Assembly (NCBI GenBank): GCA_001770355.1
Contig: MEQV01000039.1
Span: 12,328 to 28,212, forward strand
DNA: 15,885 bases
Direction: 5' to 3'
From: Betaproteobacteria bacterium RIFCSPLOWO2_02_FULL_62_17
Lineage (GTDB): Bacteria > Pseudomonadota > Gammaproteobacteria > Burkholderiales > SG8-39
The position numbers and the translations under genes are program-made. Shown here one piece after another: positions 1 to 7,311 of this stretch (its first letter is position 1; the number at the start of each line of letters is the position of its first letter). The notes beneath the pieces were generated by a model. That model ran no database searches, was not told where the DNA came from, and saw only the letters and a list, made by a program, of their open reading frames with translations.

Positions 1-141
1 AATGCGATCACCGAGTTTGATCGCGTCAACAATGCCGTCGCCGAGGTCAGGGGCGCGCGCGCGCAAGCATCGGTCGATCTGGAGACAGCCATGGCGGAGC
101 TCGAAGCACTGGCGGCAAGAGCGCACAAGCTTTCGATATGA
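1..141 (+). CDS. C-terminal fragment of a helical protein upstream of telA
   Basis: An open frame enters from the left edge and stops with TGA at 139-141, leaving 46 residues. The visible part is rich in Ala, Glu, Leu and Arg with no Pro and only one Gly, as expected of an amphipathic or coiled-coil helix at a protein C-terminus. The gene ends 36 bp before the TelA-type gene on the same strand, so the two are probably one operon. In many bacteria telA follows an xpaC-like gene. The residues left here are too few and too generic to confirm that, so no family is assigned. Confidence 0.6.
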   Translation, partial: NAITEFDRVNNAVAEVRGARAQASVDLETAMAELEALAARAHKLSI

Positions 142-177
142 GCCGGTGAAAATTCTCAATCCGAGGAGAACACATTC

Positions 178-1389
178 ATGACGAATCAAACTGCCGCACC
201 CAACTCGCAATCCCAGGCCGCGGCGCTGCACGCGGTCAGCCTCGACGAGGTCGCGCAGGACAAGTCGCTGGTGGCCGGCGCAGCACCGAGTCCGGCCGCC
301 GACCCTGCGCTCCAGGCAAAGGCCGAACAGTTCGTCGATGCGTTGCTCTCCCTCGATCCTGCCGACATCAGGGCTCGCCAGGACGGCAAGTCGGCCATCG
401 AGAACATGGGCCTCGAGCTGCAGCGCCGCGCCGCGCAAAAGAGCCAGATGCTCAAGCAGCCCATCAAAAAACTCACCGAGCGCACCCAGGAAGGCGGCGA
501 CGTCGGCAATGCGCTGATCGACCTCAAGATGAAGGTCGAGGAGATAGATCCCGGCGAGGTCGATTTCGAATCCGGCTGGTTCACCCGCCTGATCGGCCAA
601 TTGCCCGGCGTCGGCTCACCGCTCAAGCGCTACTTCACCAGGTACGAGAGCGCGCAGACCGTGATCCAGGCCATCATGCGGTCCCTTGAGCAGGGGCGCG
701 ACGGGCTGATGCGTGACAATCTGACGCTCGCCGATGATCAGACGGGCATGCGCGAGCTCACCAAGAAGCTCGAACAGGCGATCCGGCTCGGACAGGCAAT
801 CGATGCCCGGCTCGAAGCCCGGATGCAAGCGATGCAGCAGGGCAGCGATCAGCATTCCTTTGTCGCCGAGGAGTTGCTGTTTCCGCTGCGCCAGCGTCTG
901 ATGGATCTGCAGCAGCAGCTCGCAGTCAACCAGCAGGGCATCCTCGCCACCGAGCTCATCATCCGCAACAACAAGGAGCTGGTACGCGGCGTCAACCGCG
1001 CGCTCAACGTGACCCTGAGCGCCCTGCAGGTGGGCGCCACCGTCGCGATCGCGCTTGCCAACCAGCGCGACGTGATCGAAAAGGTCGATTCGGTGAACAA
1101 GACCACTAACGACCTCATCACCGGCACTGCGGAGCGCCTGCGTACGCAGGGCGCGCAGATCCACAAACAAGCCGCCTCCGCGCAGCTCGATATCGAGGGG
1201 CTGAAATCCGCATTCGTCAACATCCGCGCGGCCATGGAGGACATCGCGACTTTCCGCCAGAATGCCTTGCCCAAGATGGCGCAGTCGGTGCTCGAACTCG
1301 ACCGCTTGTCGAGCGACGCCGACGAGACCATCCGCAAGCTCGAGCGCGGCAACCAGGCGCGTCCGCGCCTGAACATCGATGTCGAATGA
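178..1389 (+). CDS. TelA/KlaA-family toxic anion resistance protein
   Basis: This is a complete 403-residue protein, the usual length for the TelA family (named for tellurite resistance; the biochemical role is not settled). Residues 1-45 are Ala-rich and probably disordered. The rest is almost entirely charged helix with no signal peptide or membrane segment, so it is cytoplasmic. Family-like stretches include FTRLIGQLPGVGSPLKRYF near residues 134-152, the central NQRDVIEKVDSVNKTTNDLI region and the C-terminal LPKMAQSVLELDRLSS. The ATG at 178 is preceded by GAGGAGAA at a normal distance, which supports this start. The gene appears to be cotranscribed with the fragment upstream. Its TGA lies inside the first copy of a 21-bp tandem repeat, so the end of the gene is fused to the repeat array. 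Confidence 0.9.
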   Translation: MTNQTAAPNSQSQAAALHAVSLDEVAQDKSLVAGAAPSPAADPALQAKAEQFVDALLSLDPADIRARQDGKSAIENMGLELQRRAAQKSQMLKQPIKKLTERTQEGGDVGNALIDLKMKVEEIDPGEVDFESGWFTRLIGQLPGVGSPLKRYFTRYESAQTVIQAIMRSLEQGRDGLMRDNLTLADDQTGMRELTKKLEQAIRLGQAIDARLEARMQAMQQGSDQHSFVAEELLFPLRQRLMDLQQQLAVNQQGILATELIIRNNKELVRGVNRALNVTLSALQVGATVAIALANQRDVIEKVDSVNKTTNDLITGTAERLRTQGAQIHKQAASAQLDIEGLKSAFVNIRAAMEDIATFRQNALPKMAQSVLELDRLSSDADETIRKLERGNQARPRLNIDVE

Positions 1390-1466
1390 CCGCTTAGATA
1401 CTCCGAATGACCGCTTAGATACTCCGAATGACCGCTTAGATACTCCGAATGACCGCTTCGATACGC
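1383..1466 (+). repeat. Four 21-bp tandem repeats between telA and the ABC importer
   Basis: Four head-to-tail units of exactly 21 bp each begin CGAATGACCGCTT. The first three are identical and end AGATACTC. The fourth ends CGATACGC, differing at two positions. The first unit contains the telA stop codon. Because 21 is a multiple of three, every unit repeats an in-frame TGA. The period is also two helical turns, so identical faces of the units would line up along the DNA. The array ends 34 bp before the ATG of the ABC binding protein. A protein-binding array or a recent slippage expansion are both possible. Confidence 0.95.
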
Positions 1467-1500
1467 AAATAGCCCTTTGAACGACTACCGGGAGATAACC

Positions 1501-2544
1501 ATGCACAAGCTGATTGGATTGATTGCACTGCTCGCCGCGGCCGCCCTGCCCGGCGCCGCTCTCGCCCAGAAGAGTTTCGATGTGTGCTGGTCGCACTACA
1601 CCGGGTGGGAGCCCTGGGCCTATGCCGACGAGAAAGGCTTGCTGAAGAAGTGGGCGGCAAAGAACGGCATCAGCGTAAAGCTCACGCTGGTGAACGACTA
1701 CGTCGAATCGATCAACCTCTACACCGCGGGCAAATATCAGGCGTGCGCCATGACCAACATGGACGCGCTGACCATTCCCGCGGTGGGCGGCATCGACAGC
1801 ACCGCGCTTATCGTCGGCAGCTTTTCCAACGGCAACGACGGCATCGTCATCAAAAAAGGCGCGGCCGTGAAGGATTTGAAAGGCCGCAAGATCAAACTGG
1901 TGCAGTTCTCGGTGTCGCACTACCTGCTGAGCCGTGCGCTGGCGCTCAACGGCATGCGCGAGCGCGACGTAACCCTGGTCAACACCAGCGACGCGGATAT
2001 CGCCTCGCTGTTTCTCGCGGAGCGCGACGGCGCGGCAGTCACCTGGAATCCGATGCTGCTCAAGGCGCGCAGCGGCAAGGATGTAACCCTGATATTCGAC
2101 TCTTCCAAGACCCCAGGGGAGATCATTGACCTGATGGTGGTGAAGAGCAACGCGCCCGACACGCTCAAGAAGACGCTGGCCGGCGCCTGGTACGAAACCA
2201 TGGCCGTGATGAGCGGCCAGGACAAAGCGTCGCGCGACGCGCTCGCCTTCATGGCGCAGAAGGCGGGCGGCACGCTGGCCGAATTTGAAGCGCAGATCAA
2301 GACCACGCGCATGTTCTACAAGGCGGGCGAGGCCGCGGCGTTCGTGCGCGGTCCCGAGCTCAGAAAGACCATGGAATACGTGCGCAGCTTCTCCTTCGAG
2401 CATGGCCTGTACGGGCAAGGCGCGAAATCGAAGGACGCGGTCGGCATCGCGTTTCCGGATGGCGGCACGCTCGGCAACGCCAAGAACGTAAAGCTGCGCT
2501 TTGACGCGGTCCTCATGCAGGCGGCGGCCGACGCCAAACTCTAG
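1501..2544 (+). CDS. ABC transporter substrate-binding protein, urea-carboxylase-region family
   Basis: This 347-residue periplasmic binding protein is the substrate-recognition part of a NitT/TauT-type importer. An in-frame TTG lies at 1477. The ATG at 1501 is preferred because GGGAG at 1490-1494 precedes it at normal distance and because it begins a clean signal peptide, with predicted cleavage at ALA|Q (residues 22-23). The mature protein contains the run GWEPWAYA, then NDYVESINLYTAG, MTNMDALTIPA, GGIDSTALIVG, SNGNDGIV, LVNTSDADI and DSSKTPGEI-DLMVV. From memory, these match the binding protein found beside urea carboxylase genes (model name ABC_peri_uca). The ligand may therefore be urea, guanidine or a related small nitrogen compound. 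That is inferred from the family, and no urea carboxylase is in the window. The permease and ATPase follow directly. Confidence 0.88.
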   Translation: MHKLIGLIALLAAAALPGAALAQKSFDVCWSHYTGWEPWAYADEKGLLKKWAAKNGISVKLTLVNDYVESINLYTAGKYQACAMTNMDALTIPAVGGIDSTALIVGSFSNGNDGIVIKKGAAVKDLKGRKIKLVQFSVSHYLLSRALALNGMRERDVTLVNTSDADIASLFLAERDGAAVTWNPMLLKARSGKDVTLIFDSSKTPGEIIDLMVVKSNAPDTLKKTLAGAWYETMAVMSGQDKASRDALAFMAQKAGGTLAEFEAQIKTTRMFYKAGEAAAFVRGPELRKTMEYVRSFSFEHGLYGQGAKSKDAVGIAFPDGGTLGNAKNVKLRFDAVLMQAAADAKL

Positions 2545-2568
2545 CGCAGCGGGCAGGGCTTTCAGGCG

Positions 2569-3390
2569 GTGCGCCGCTACCTGTTTTTCGGCGTTCACGC
2601 GGACCCGCCGCCCTGGCTGCGGCGTCTGGCCGCGGCGCTGCCCTTCGTGCTGCTGCTGGCGCTCTACCTGGGCGCTTCGCAGCTGCGCCTGGCGGAAAAT
2701 CCCGACGACAAGATCCTGCCCTCGCTCGCGCAGATGGCCGACGCCGTACAACGGCTCGCGTTCCGGCCCGATCCGCGCAGCGAGGAATACGTGATGCTCA
2801 AAGACACCACCTCGAGCCTCGCGCGCCTCGCGCTTGGCGTGGGCCTCTCCGCGGCCACCGGACTCCTGCTCGGTCTGAACATGGGTCTGTTCCCGGGCAT
2901 GGGCGCGGTCCTGCTGGCCATCGTGACCTTCGTCTCGATAGTCCCGCCGCTGGCCATCCTGCCGATTCTGTTCATTTCCCTGGGGGTGGACGAGCTGGCC
3001 AAGGTGGCGTTGATCTTCCTCGGCATTTTCCCGCTGATCACGCGCGACATCTACAACACTGTCGCCGCGCTGCCGCGCGAGCAGATCACCAAGGCGCTGT
3101 CGCTGGGCGCGAACGAGCTGCAGCTTGCCTACCGCATCGTGCTGCCGCAGGTGATGCCGCGTCTCATCGAGACGGTGCGACTGTCTCTGGGCGCGGCGTG
3201 GCTGTTCCTGATCGCAGCCGAGGCGATCGCTTCCACCGATGGCCTGGGCTACCGGATTTTTCTGGTGCGCCGCTACCTCGCCATGGACGTGATCATTCCC
3301 TACGTGCTCTGGATCACGCTGCTCGGATACCTCATCGACTGGCTGCTCAGACTGGCGCTGCGCCGGCTCTACCCCTGGTACCAGGCGTGA
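2569..3390 (+). CDS. ABC transporter permease, NitT/TauT type
   Basis: This 273-residue inner-membrane protein would form the channel of the importer. It has about six hydrophobic segments, near residues 21-38, 83-106, 112-136, 140-158, 205-222 and 240-262. Between the fourth and fifth lies the EAA loop that contacts the ATPase: ITKALSLGANELQLAYRIVLP, around residues 173-193. It starts with GTG 24 bp after the binding-protein stop. Later starts would remove the first membrane segment, so the GTG is favoured although its ribosome site is weak. The stop codon overlaps the GTG start of the ATPase gene (GTGA), which indicates translational coupling. Confidence 0.92.
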   Translation: MRRYLFFGVHADPPPWLRRLAAALPFVLLLALYLGASQLRLAENPDDKILPSLAQMADAVQRLAFRPDPRSEEYVMLKDTTSSLARLALGVGLSAATGLLLGLNMGLFPGMGAVLLAIVTFVSIVPPLAILPILFISLGVDELAKVALIFLGIFPLITRDIYNTVAALPREQITKALSLGANELQLAYRIVLPQVMPRLIETVRLSLGAAWLFLIAAEAIASTDGLGYRIFLVRRYLAMDVIIPYVLWITLLGYLIDWLLRLALRRLYPWYQA

Positions 3391-4319
3391 ACACCACCGA
3401 GCAGCTCTCAGCGTTGCGGCAGAAGAACCTACTGCACATCGAGAATGTCTACAAGCAGTATGGCGCGCGCGTGGTGCTCGACAACATCGACCTGTCGGTG
3501 GCGCGCGGCGAGCTGTGCACGGTGGTGGGACCCAGCGGCTGCGGCAAGTCGACCTTATTGCGCATCGTCGTCGGCCAGGAGGCCCCCTCCTCCGGCGATG
3601 CTTTCATCGAAGGCGCGCCGGCCGGCTATCCCGACGCCACGCGCGGCATCGTCTACCAGAAGTATTCGCTGTTTCCGCATTTGACTGTGCTTGACAACGT
3701 ATTGCTTGGCAAGGTTCTCGAGTCCAGCATCTTCGGACGCGTCCGCGCGCGGCGCGAGCACCGCGATGAGGCGATGCAGATGCTCGAGCGCGCCCGCATC
3801 GCCGAACACTGGAAAAAATACCCCCATGAGCTCTCCGGCGGCATGCAGCAACGCGTCGCCATCGCGCAGGCGCTCATCAAGAAACCGCGCATCGTGCTGA
3901 TGGACGAGCCCTTCGGCGCGCTCGACCCGATGGTGCGCGAAGACATGCAGGTGCTGCTGCTTGAACTCTGGGAGGAGTACGGCATGACGGTATTCTTCGT
4001 GACACACGACCTCGAGGAGGCGGTCTATCTGGGCACGCGTGTCATCGTGCTGTCGCAGTACTACATCGATGACCGCGGCGCGGCGGCCGAGCAGCGCGGC
4101 GCCAAGATCGTCGCCGACCACGCGCTGCCGCGGCGCGCCTTTTCGACCTCGGTCAAGAGCTCGCCTGAATTCATCGAACTCGCCGCCGAAATTCGCCGCG
4201 CCGGATTCGACCCAACGGGCGCCCGCCATGTCACGCAGTTCAACCTATCGCACCCTGACAGTTTCCAGACGCTTACCGCGGCGGAGTCAAGGGCGTTGCG
4301 CGCGCAGGAAGGACCATAG
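3387..4319 (+). CDS. ABC transporter ATP-binding protein, NitT/TauT type
   Basis: This 310-residue nucleotide-binding subunit powers the importer. Visible motifs in order are Walker A GPSGCGKST (residues 48-56), Q-loop Gln91, signature LSGGMQQR (149-156), Walker B IVLMDE (169-174), D-loop ALD (178-180) and switch His207 in FVTHD. About 80 residues beyond the usual core follow the H-loop region, as in other nitrate/taurine-type ATPases. The frame stays open well upstream of 3387, but a start there would overlap the permease heavily. The GTG at 3387, giving a four-base overlap, is the natural choice. The last 33 bases overlap the end of the opposing M50-type gene. Confidence 0.93.
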   Translation: MNTTEQLSALRQKNLLHIENVYKQYGARVVLDNIDLSVARGELCTVVGPSGCGKSTLLRIVVGQEAPSSGDAFIEGAPAGYPDATRGIVYQKYSLFPHLTVLDNVLLGKVLESSIFGRVRARREHRDEAMQMLERARIAEHWKKYPHELSGGMQQRVAIAQALIKKPRIVLMDEPFGALDPMVREDMQVLLLELWEEYGMTVFFVTHDLEEAVYLGTRVIVLSQYYIDDRGAAAEQRGAKIVADHALPRRAFSTSVKSSPEFIELAAEIRRAGFDPTGARHVTQFNLSHPDSFQTLTAAESRALRAQEGP

Positions 4320-5006
4320 CCCGAAGCACAGGATCGCGGCCGAGAGCAGGGCGATGAGCGCCCCCCAGAACCAGTAGGGCAGGAACAGCATCTGCGCGAT
4401 CTGGGCAACATCGGAAGGGCCGCTCCCCTGCGCCGTTTGCGCGGTGGCGGTGAAAAGGTAGTCGCCGCGGGAAAACACCGCGAGGCTCAGTTGAATGGCG
4501 AGAAATACCGCGGCCAGCTGGGCCAGCGCGCCGTTCGCCTTCAGGCCGATGCCCAACAGCGCGGCGGCCACCGCGCCGACAAATACCCAGGCGAACAGAT
4601 TGCCTACCACCAGCAGTTCGGCGATCAACAGGCCCGCGCCGAGCGTGACCAAGGCGACGCGCGACCAGTCGCCACGATGCCCGGCGAGAAACAGCAGCAT
4701 CGCGAGCACTGCGGGGCCAACCAGCCCCCCGGCGCTTACCGCCGCCCGGGCGAAGCGCCCGGACGCGCCCGAATACCGGGCCATGCCTGATCCGTCCGCC
4801 CAGAGATGAAACGATTCGAAGCTGCCGCCCACAGCCAGCGCAGTCAGGCCGTGCCCGAGCTCGTGCGCGAGCGTCGAAAGCAGCAGCAATGGCCAGGCGG
4901 CGTACTCGCCGTAGGGAATGAGGTACAGAATCACCGTGACGGCGACTGAAAGCACCAGCGCGGCCGCGGCGCCGGCGCGATGCGGGATTTTTTCCAGGTC
5001 AGGCAT
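4287..5006 (-). CDS. M50B-like membrane metalloprotease
   Basis: This 239-residue integral membrane protein probably cleaves a membrane or membrane-proximal substrate. The zinc-site motif HELGH is at residues 48-52, at the end of a hydrophobic helix. It is followed by GSFESFHLWADGSGMARY and a small-residue stretch AGGLVGPAV (92-100), the pattern of Peptidase_M50B-type proteins. At least five further hydrophobic stretches follow. The frame could start at 5123, but the ATG at 5006 lies 19 bp after the preceding gene's stop and leads straight into the first helix, so it is preferred. It is second in a two-gene unit with the 191-residue protein. Its substrate is unknown. Its end overlaps the ABC ATPase gene convergently by 33 bp. 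Confidence 0.8.
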   Translation of the reverse strand: MPDLEKIPHRAGAAAALVLSVAVTVILYLIPYGEYAAWPLLLLSTLAHELGHGLTALAVGGSFESFHLWADGSGMARYSGASGRFARAAVSAGGLVGPAVLAMLLFLAGHRGDWSRVALVTLGAGLLIAELLVVGNLFAWVFVGAVAAALLGIGLKANGALAQLAAVFLAIQLSLAVFSRGDYLFTATAQTAQGSGPSDVAQIAQMLFLPYWFWGALIALLSAAILCFGLWSFLRAQRP

Positions 5007-5025
5007 GCGCAGCTCAGGTCCGCGC

Positions 5026-5601
5026 TCAGTCGAGCAGGCGCTGGCTCTCCGCGGAATCCGGATAGCGCCGCCGTTCAATCGCGTAATAGGCGCGCAGCAG
5101 GTCCTCTTCAATACCCAGGGCAAGGCGCACTTCGCCTAGCGGGGCAGCGTCGAACGACGCCAGGTCGGCCGTGGACAAAGAAACGCAGTCGGAGACAAAA
5201 CCCAGGTGCACGGCATCGCGAAACACTTGAACGTCAGCGTCGTTGAAGCGGTACGCCCGTGGATAGAGGTGCTTCGCGAAAAAGGCGTAGAGGCGCTCTT
5301 CCGTGGTGGAAACGCGATTGGAGCTGCCCATCGTGAACCCGATCACGAATGCTTCGTCCTTGGGCAACAGGCCACGCCCCAGGATGATGTGCAGGCGATC
5401 ATGGGCGGCGAGATCGGTGGCGCCGTGAAACAGCTCGATGCCGGGAACATCGTAAGCCGGGTTCTCCACCAGCTGAACGATGAACGGAATGTCCGACTGC
5501 TTGAGCCCGATGGCGCTGAGCTCGCGCTGCGCGTCGCCGAGCGTCTTGCGCCCGGCCGAGAGCGGCATGAACCAGTCCTGCACTTTCTGTGACGTTGTCA
5601 T
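5026..5601 (-). CDS. Uncharacterised 191-residue protein with Coq4-like HDxxH-x11-E motif
   Basis: I do not recognise a named family for this soluble protein, which has no signal peptide or membrane segment. The best-defined feature is His67-Asp68-x2-His71-x11-Glu83, within HGATDLAAHDRLHIILGRGL and the following PKDEAFVIGFTMG. This has the same order and spacing as the metal ligands of Coq4, a ubiquinone-biosynthesis protein, although the surrounding residues do not obviously align. A mononuclear metal site is therefore plausible. The ATG at 5601 has no clear Shine-Dalgarno sequence. A short palindrome lies just upstream. The gene is the first of a pair with the M50B-like protease, separated by 19 bp. 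Gene confidence is good; function is unknown. Confidence 0.75.
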   Translation of the reverse strand: MTTSQKVQDWFMPLSAGRKTLGDAQRELSAIGLKQSDIPFIVQLVENPAYDVPGIELFHGATDLAAHDRLHIILGRGLLPKDEAFVIGFTMGSSNRVSTTEERLYAFFAKHLYPRAYRFNDADVQVFRDAVHLGFVSDCVSLSTADLASFDAAPLGEVRLALGIEEDLLRAYYAIERRRYPDSAESQRLLD

Positions 5602-5759
5602 AGGGGCGTGCGCTTCCGCGGAAAGCGTACCACCAATAAGCCGCTTGACTGAAAAGCCGGTGACATCCAGGTATCACGGGAGACGGCCCTTCGATCGCGT
5701 GTTTCCCTCTTTTTCGGGGGAGTTACGAGGAGGCGAAGGCCCCCTTGTTCACGCCATCC
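5602..5759. other. Intergenic gap between the nrfD-like gene and the 191-residue gene
   Basis: This 158-bp stretch holds no gene. It should carry the 3' end of the molybdoenzyme operon and the promoter of the 191-residue gene. It contains a 10-bp perfect palindrome at 5614-5623 and a weak 18-bp dyad at 5660-5677 with outer arms GTGA and TCAC. I saw no convincing -10/-35 pair and no hairpin followed by a T-run. Confidence 0.6.
5611..5627. promoter_or_regulatory. Palindrome upstream of the 191-residue gene, possible operator
   Basis: TTCCGCGGAA at 5614-5623 is a perfect 10-bp palindrome. With one inserted base the symmetry extends to the flanking CGC and AGCG. It ends 13 bp before the ATG, where a repressor or an mRNA fold could affect initiation. 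In GC-rich DNA such palindromes also occur by chance, so this is a candidate only. Confidence 0.35.
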
Positions 5760-6689
5760 TCAGCGCCGCGGTGCCGCGGGTATCCACAACGGCAGGTGCG
5801 TCCCCGCGCGGATGACCGAATACTTCATAAAGAAATCGCCGATGGCCGAGGCAATGCCGATCAATGCCATGACATCGCGCGAGTGCACCGAATGCCAACC
5901 GGCGAGCACCAGCCAGGCGGGTACCGCGACACCGACCGCCAGCGTTCCGATATAGAAGTACCAGGCCATGCTGCCGGCCAGCAGCTTGTGCACCGAGCCG
6001 CGTGCCGCCACATTGCCGCTGGTGAATGCGCCATGCATCTCAATCGCGAAAAGCAGCGCCACCGCCGAAGTCACTGCTATCCACATCCACAGCAGCTGCT
6101 GCTCCGGCGCGGCCGAGGGCGCACCAAATGCCGCGACCACCAGCAACGCGGCCACCCCGCCGCGCAGCGCATGGCCGATGTACAGGACCGGGTGCAGCGG
6201 TGAGTTCCAGAAGGGAATCGCCTTGGAGGCCGTGTACACGAATCCCATGTAGCCGATCAGTATGATCATGCCGGCGAAGGCCAGCACATACCCGGTCTGA
6301 CCCAGCAATGAGCCGGCGTTCCACGGCGCCCCGGGAAGAAACAGCGGGACCAGGTACAGGAAAGCACCCGTCAGAAACAGGCTCAAGCCGAGGAAGCCGC
6401 GCGAGATCCATGACGACTTCATCCTCCAGACCATGCGCCAGAAGCGCTCGGGACGCCCCAGGAAGCAAAGGTGCGCCGTTCCGCCCAGCGCCGCCATCAC
6501 GAATCCCACGGCCAGTCCGGCCACGCTGTCGAACACCAGCGACATCAGCCAGGCGCCCCCGGCTATGCCGTTGAGGAAGTGTCCGATCACCAGGAACAGC
6601 CCGCGGCCCTCGCCCCATTCGCGCTGGGGGCGCAGTTGCACGCGCAGATCCTGAATCAGTTGCTCGTATTTCGCAGTCTGCGTGGTCAT
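5760..6689 (-). CDS. NrfD/PsrC-type membrane anchor subunit of the molybdoenzyme
   Basis: This 309-residue protein is almost entirely hydrophobic helices, about eight of them, roughly at residues 31-53, 57-77, 97-118, 130-152, 168-190, 199-219, 240-264 and 272-290. That matches the NrfD/DMSO-reductase-anchor superfamily, which links a molybdoenzyme to the quinone pool. Charged loops such as LGRPERFWRMVWRMKSSW lie between helices 2 and 3. The ATG at 6689 follows the iron-sulfur subunit stop by 19 bp, with GGGAC as a modest ribosome site. It is the last gene of the three-subunit operon. NrfD proteins carry no cofactor of their own and exchange electrons with the ferredoxin-like subunit. The family call is secure; the quinone type and physiological direction are not. 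Confidence 0.9.
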   Translation of the reverse strand: MTTQTAKYEQLIQDLRVQLRPQREWGEGRGLFLVIGHFLNGIAGGAWLMSLVFDSVAGLAVGFVMAALGGTAHLCFLGRPERFWRMVWRMKSSWISRGFLGLSLFLTGAFLYLVPLFLPGAPWNAGSLLGQTGYVLAFAGMIILIGYMGFVYTASKAIPFWNSPLHPVLYIGHALRGGVAALLVVAAFGAPSAAPEQQLLWMWIAVTSAVALLFAIEMHGAFTSGNVAARGSVHKLLAGSMAWYFYIGTLAVGVAVPAWLVLAGWHSVHSRDVMALIGIASAIGDFFMKYSVIRAGTHLPLWIPAAPRR

Positions 6690-6708
6690 GGCGTTTGTCC
6701 CGCGGGCA

Positions 6709-7311
6709 TCATGGTGGGAGGTAATAAACCGAAGGCTTGGTGCCGAGTTCCGGGTGCAGCGGGAAACCGCCGCGCTCCTTGATCAGCCTCGATACCTCGC
6801 TCAGCGGATCGTCGAGATCCCCGAAAATCCTCGCGGTCGTCGGACAATTTGCCACGCAGGCGGGCAGCTTACCGGCATATACCCGCTCGCGGCAGAAGTT
6901 GCACTTCATGACCACGTTGCGCTGGTGTCCGACCACCCGTTTTTCCTCATAGGCGGTGGTGCCCTTGGGGAAATAGTGCGGGTCCTTGTCGTTGAAATAG
7001 CGTTGGCCGTAAGGGCAGGCCATCATGCAGGTGCGGCAGCCGACGCACTTGTCATGGTCGATATCGACGATGCCGTCCTCCCATTTGAAGCTCGCCCCGG
7101 TCGGACAGGTATCCACGCAGGGCGCGTCTTCGCAATGGTTGCAGAGCACCGGCAGGAACACCTGGCGCACCGAGGGGTAGTCCCCTTCTTCGCATTTGAG
7201 CACCCTGGCGTAAAACACACCCGGCGGCGTGCCGTGCTCCGCCTTGCAGGAGAGCTGGCATCCGTAGCAGCCGATGCAGCGCTTCAAATCGATCACCATC
7301 CCCCATTTCAT
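6709..7311 (-). CDS. Four-cluster [4Fe-4S] ferredoxin-like subunit of the molybdoenzyme
   Basis: This 200-residue electron-transfer subunit has sixteen cysteines in the four-motif pattern of DMSO/polysulfide reductase B subunits: 12/15/18/22, 57/60/65/69, 89/92/95/99 and 137/140/152/156. There is one extra Cys at position 40. The four clusters would wire the molybdenum site to the membrane anchor. The ATG at 7311 is chosen over an upstream in-frame start because it overlaps the catalytic subunit's stop (ATGA) and is preceded by GGAGAA. The protein lacks a signal peptide, consistent with a cytoplasm-facing complex. It lies between the catalytic and anchor genes. Confidence 0.94.
   Translation of the reverse strand: MKWGMVIDLKRCIGCYGCQLSCKAEHGTPPGVFYARVLKCEEGDYPSVRQVFLPVLCNHCEDAPCVDTCPTGASFKWEDGIVDIDHDKCVGCRTCMMACPYGQRYFNDKDPHYFPKGTTAYEEKRVVGHQRNVVMKCNFCRERVYAGKLPACVANCPTTARIFGDLDDPLSEVSRLIKERGGFPLHPELGTKPSVYYLPP

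Noticed and set aside
1383..1466. Short CRISPR-like array
   Set aside because: The units are directly adjacent with no spacers, and there are no cas genes in the window.
1467..1500. Guanidine-I (ykkC) riboswitch sought in front of the ABC importer
   Set aside because: The gap is filled by the 21-bp repeats. Only 34 bp remain, and I see none of the conserved riboswitch segments.
616..2751. A 711-codon minus-strand open frame opposite telA and the ABC binding protein, containing the repeated heptapeptide GVSKRSF
   Set aside because: It is antisense to two well-supported genes and crosses an intergenic gap. Its composition is Arg/Ala/His-rich noise. The peptide repeat is only the 21-bp DNA repeat read backwards.
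5660..5677. GTGA-N10-TCAC dyad as a CRP/FNR-family site
   Set aside because: The spacing between half-sites is too long for CRP or FNR, and the inner positions pair poorly.
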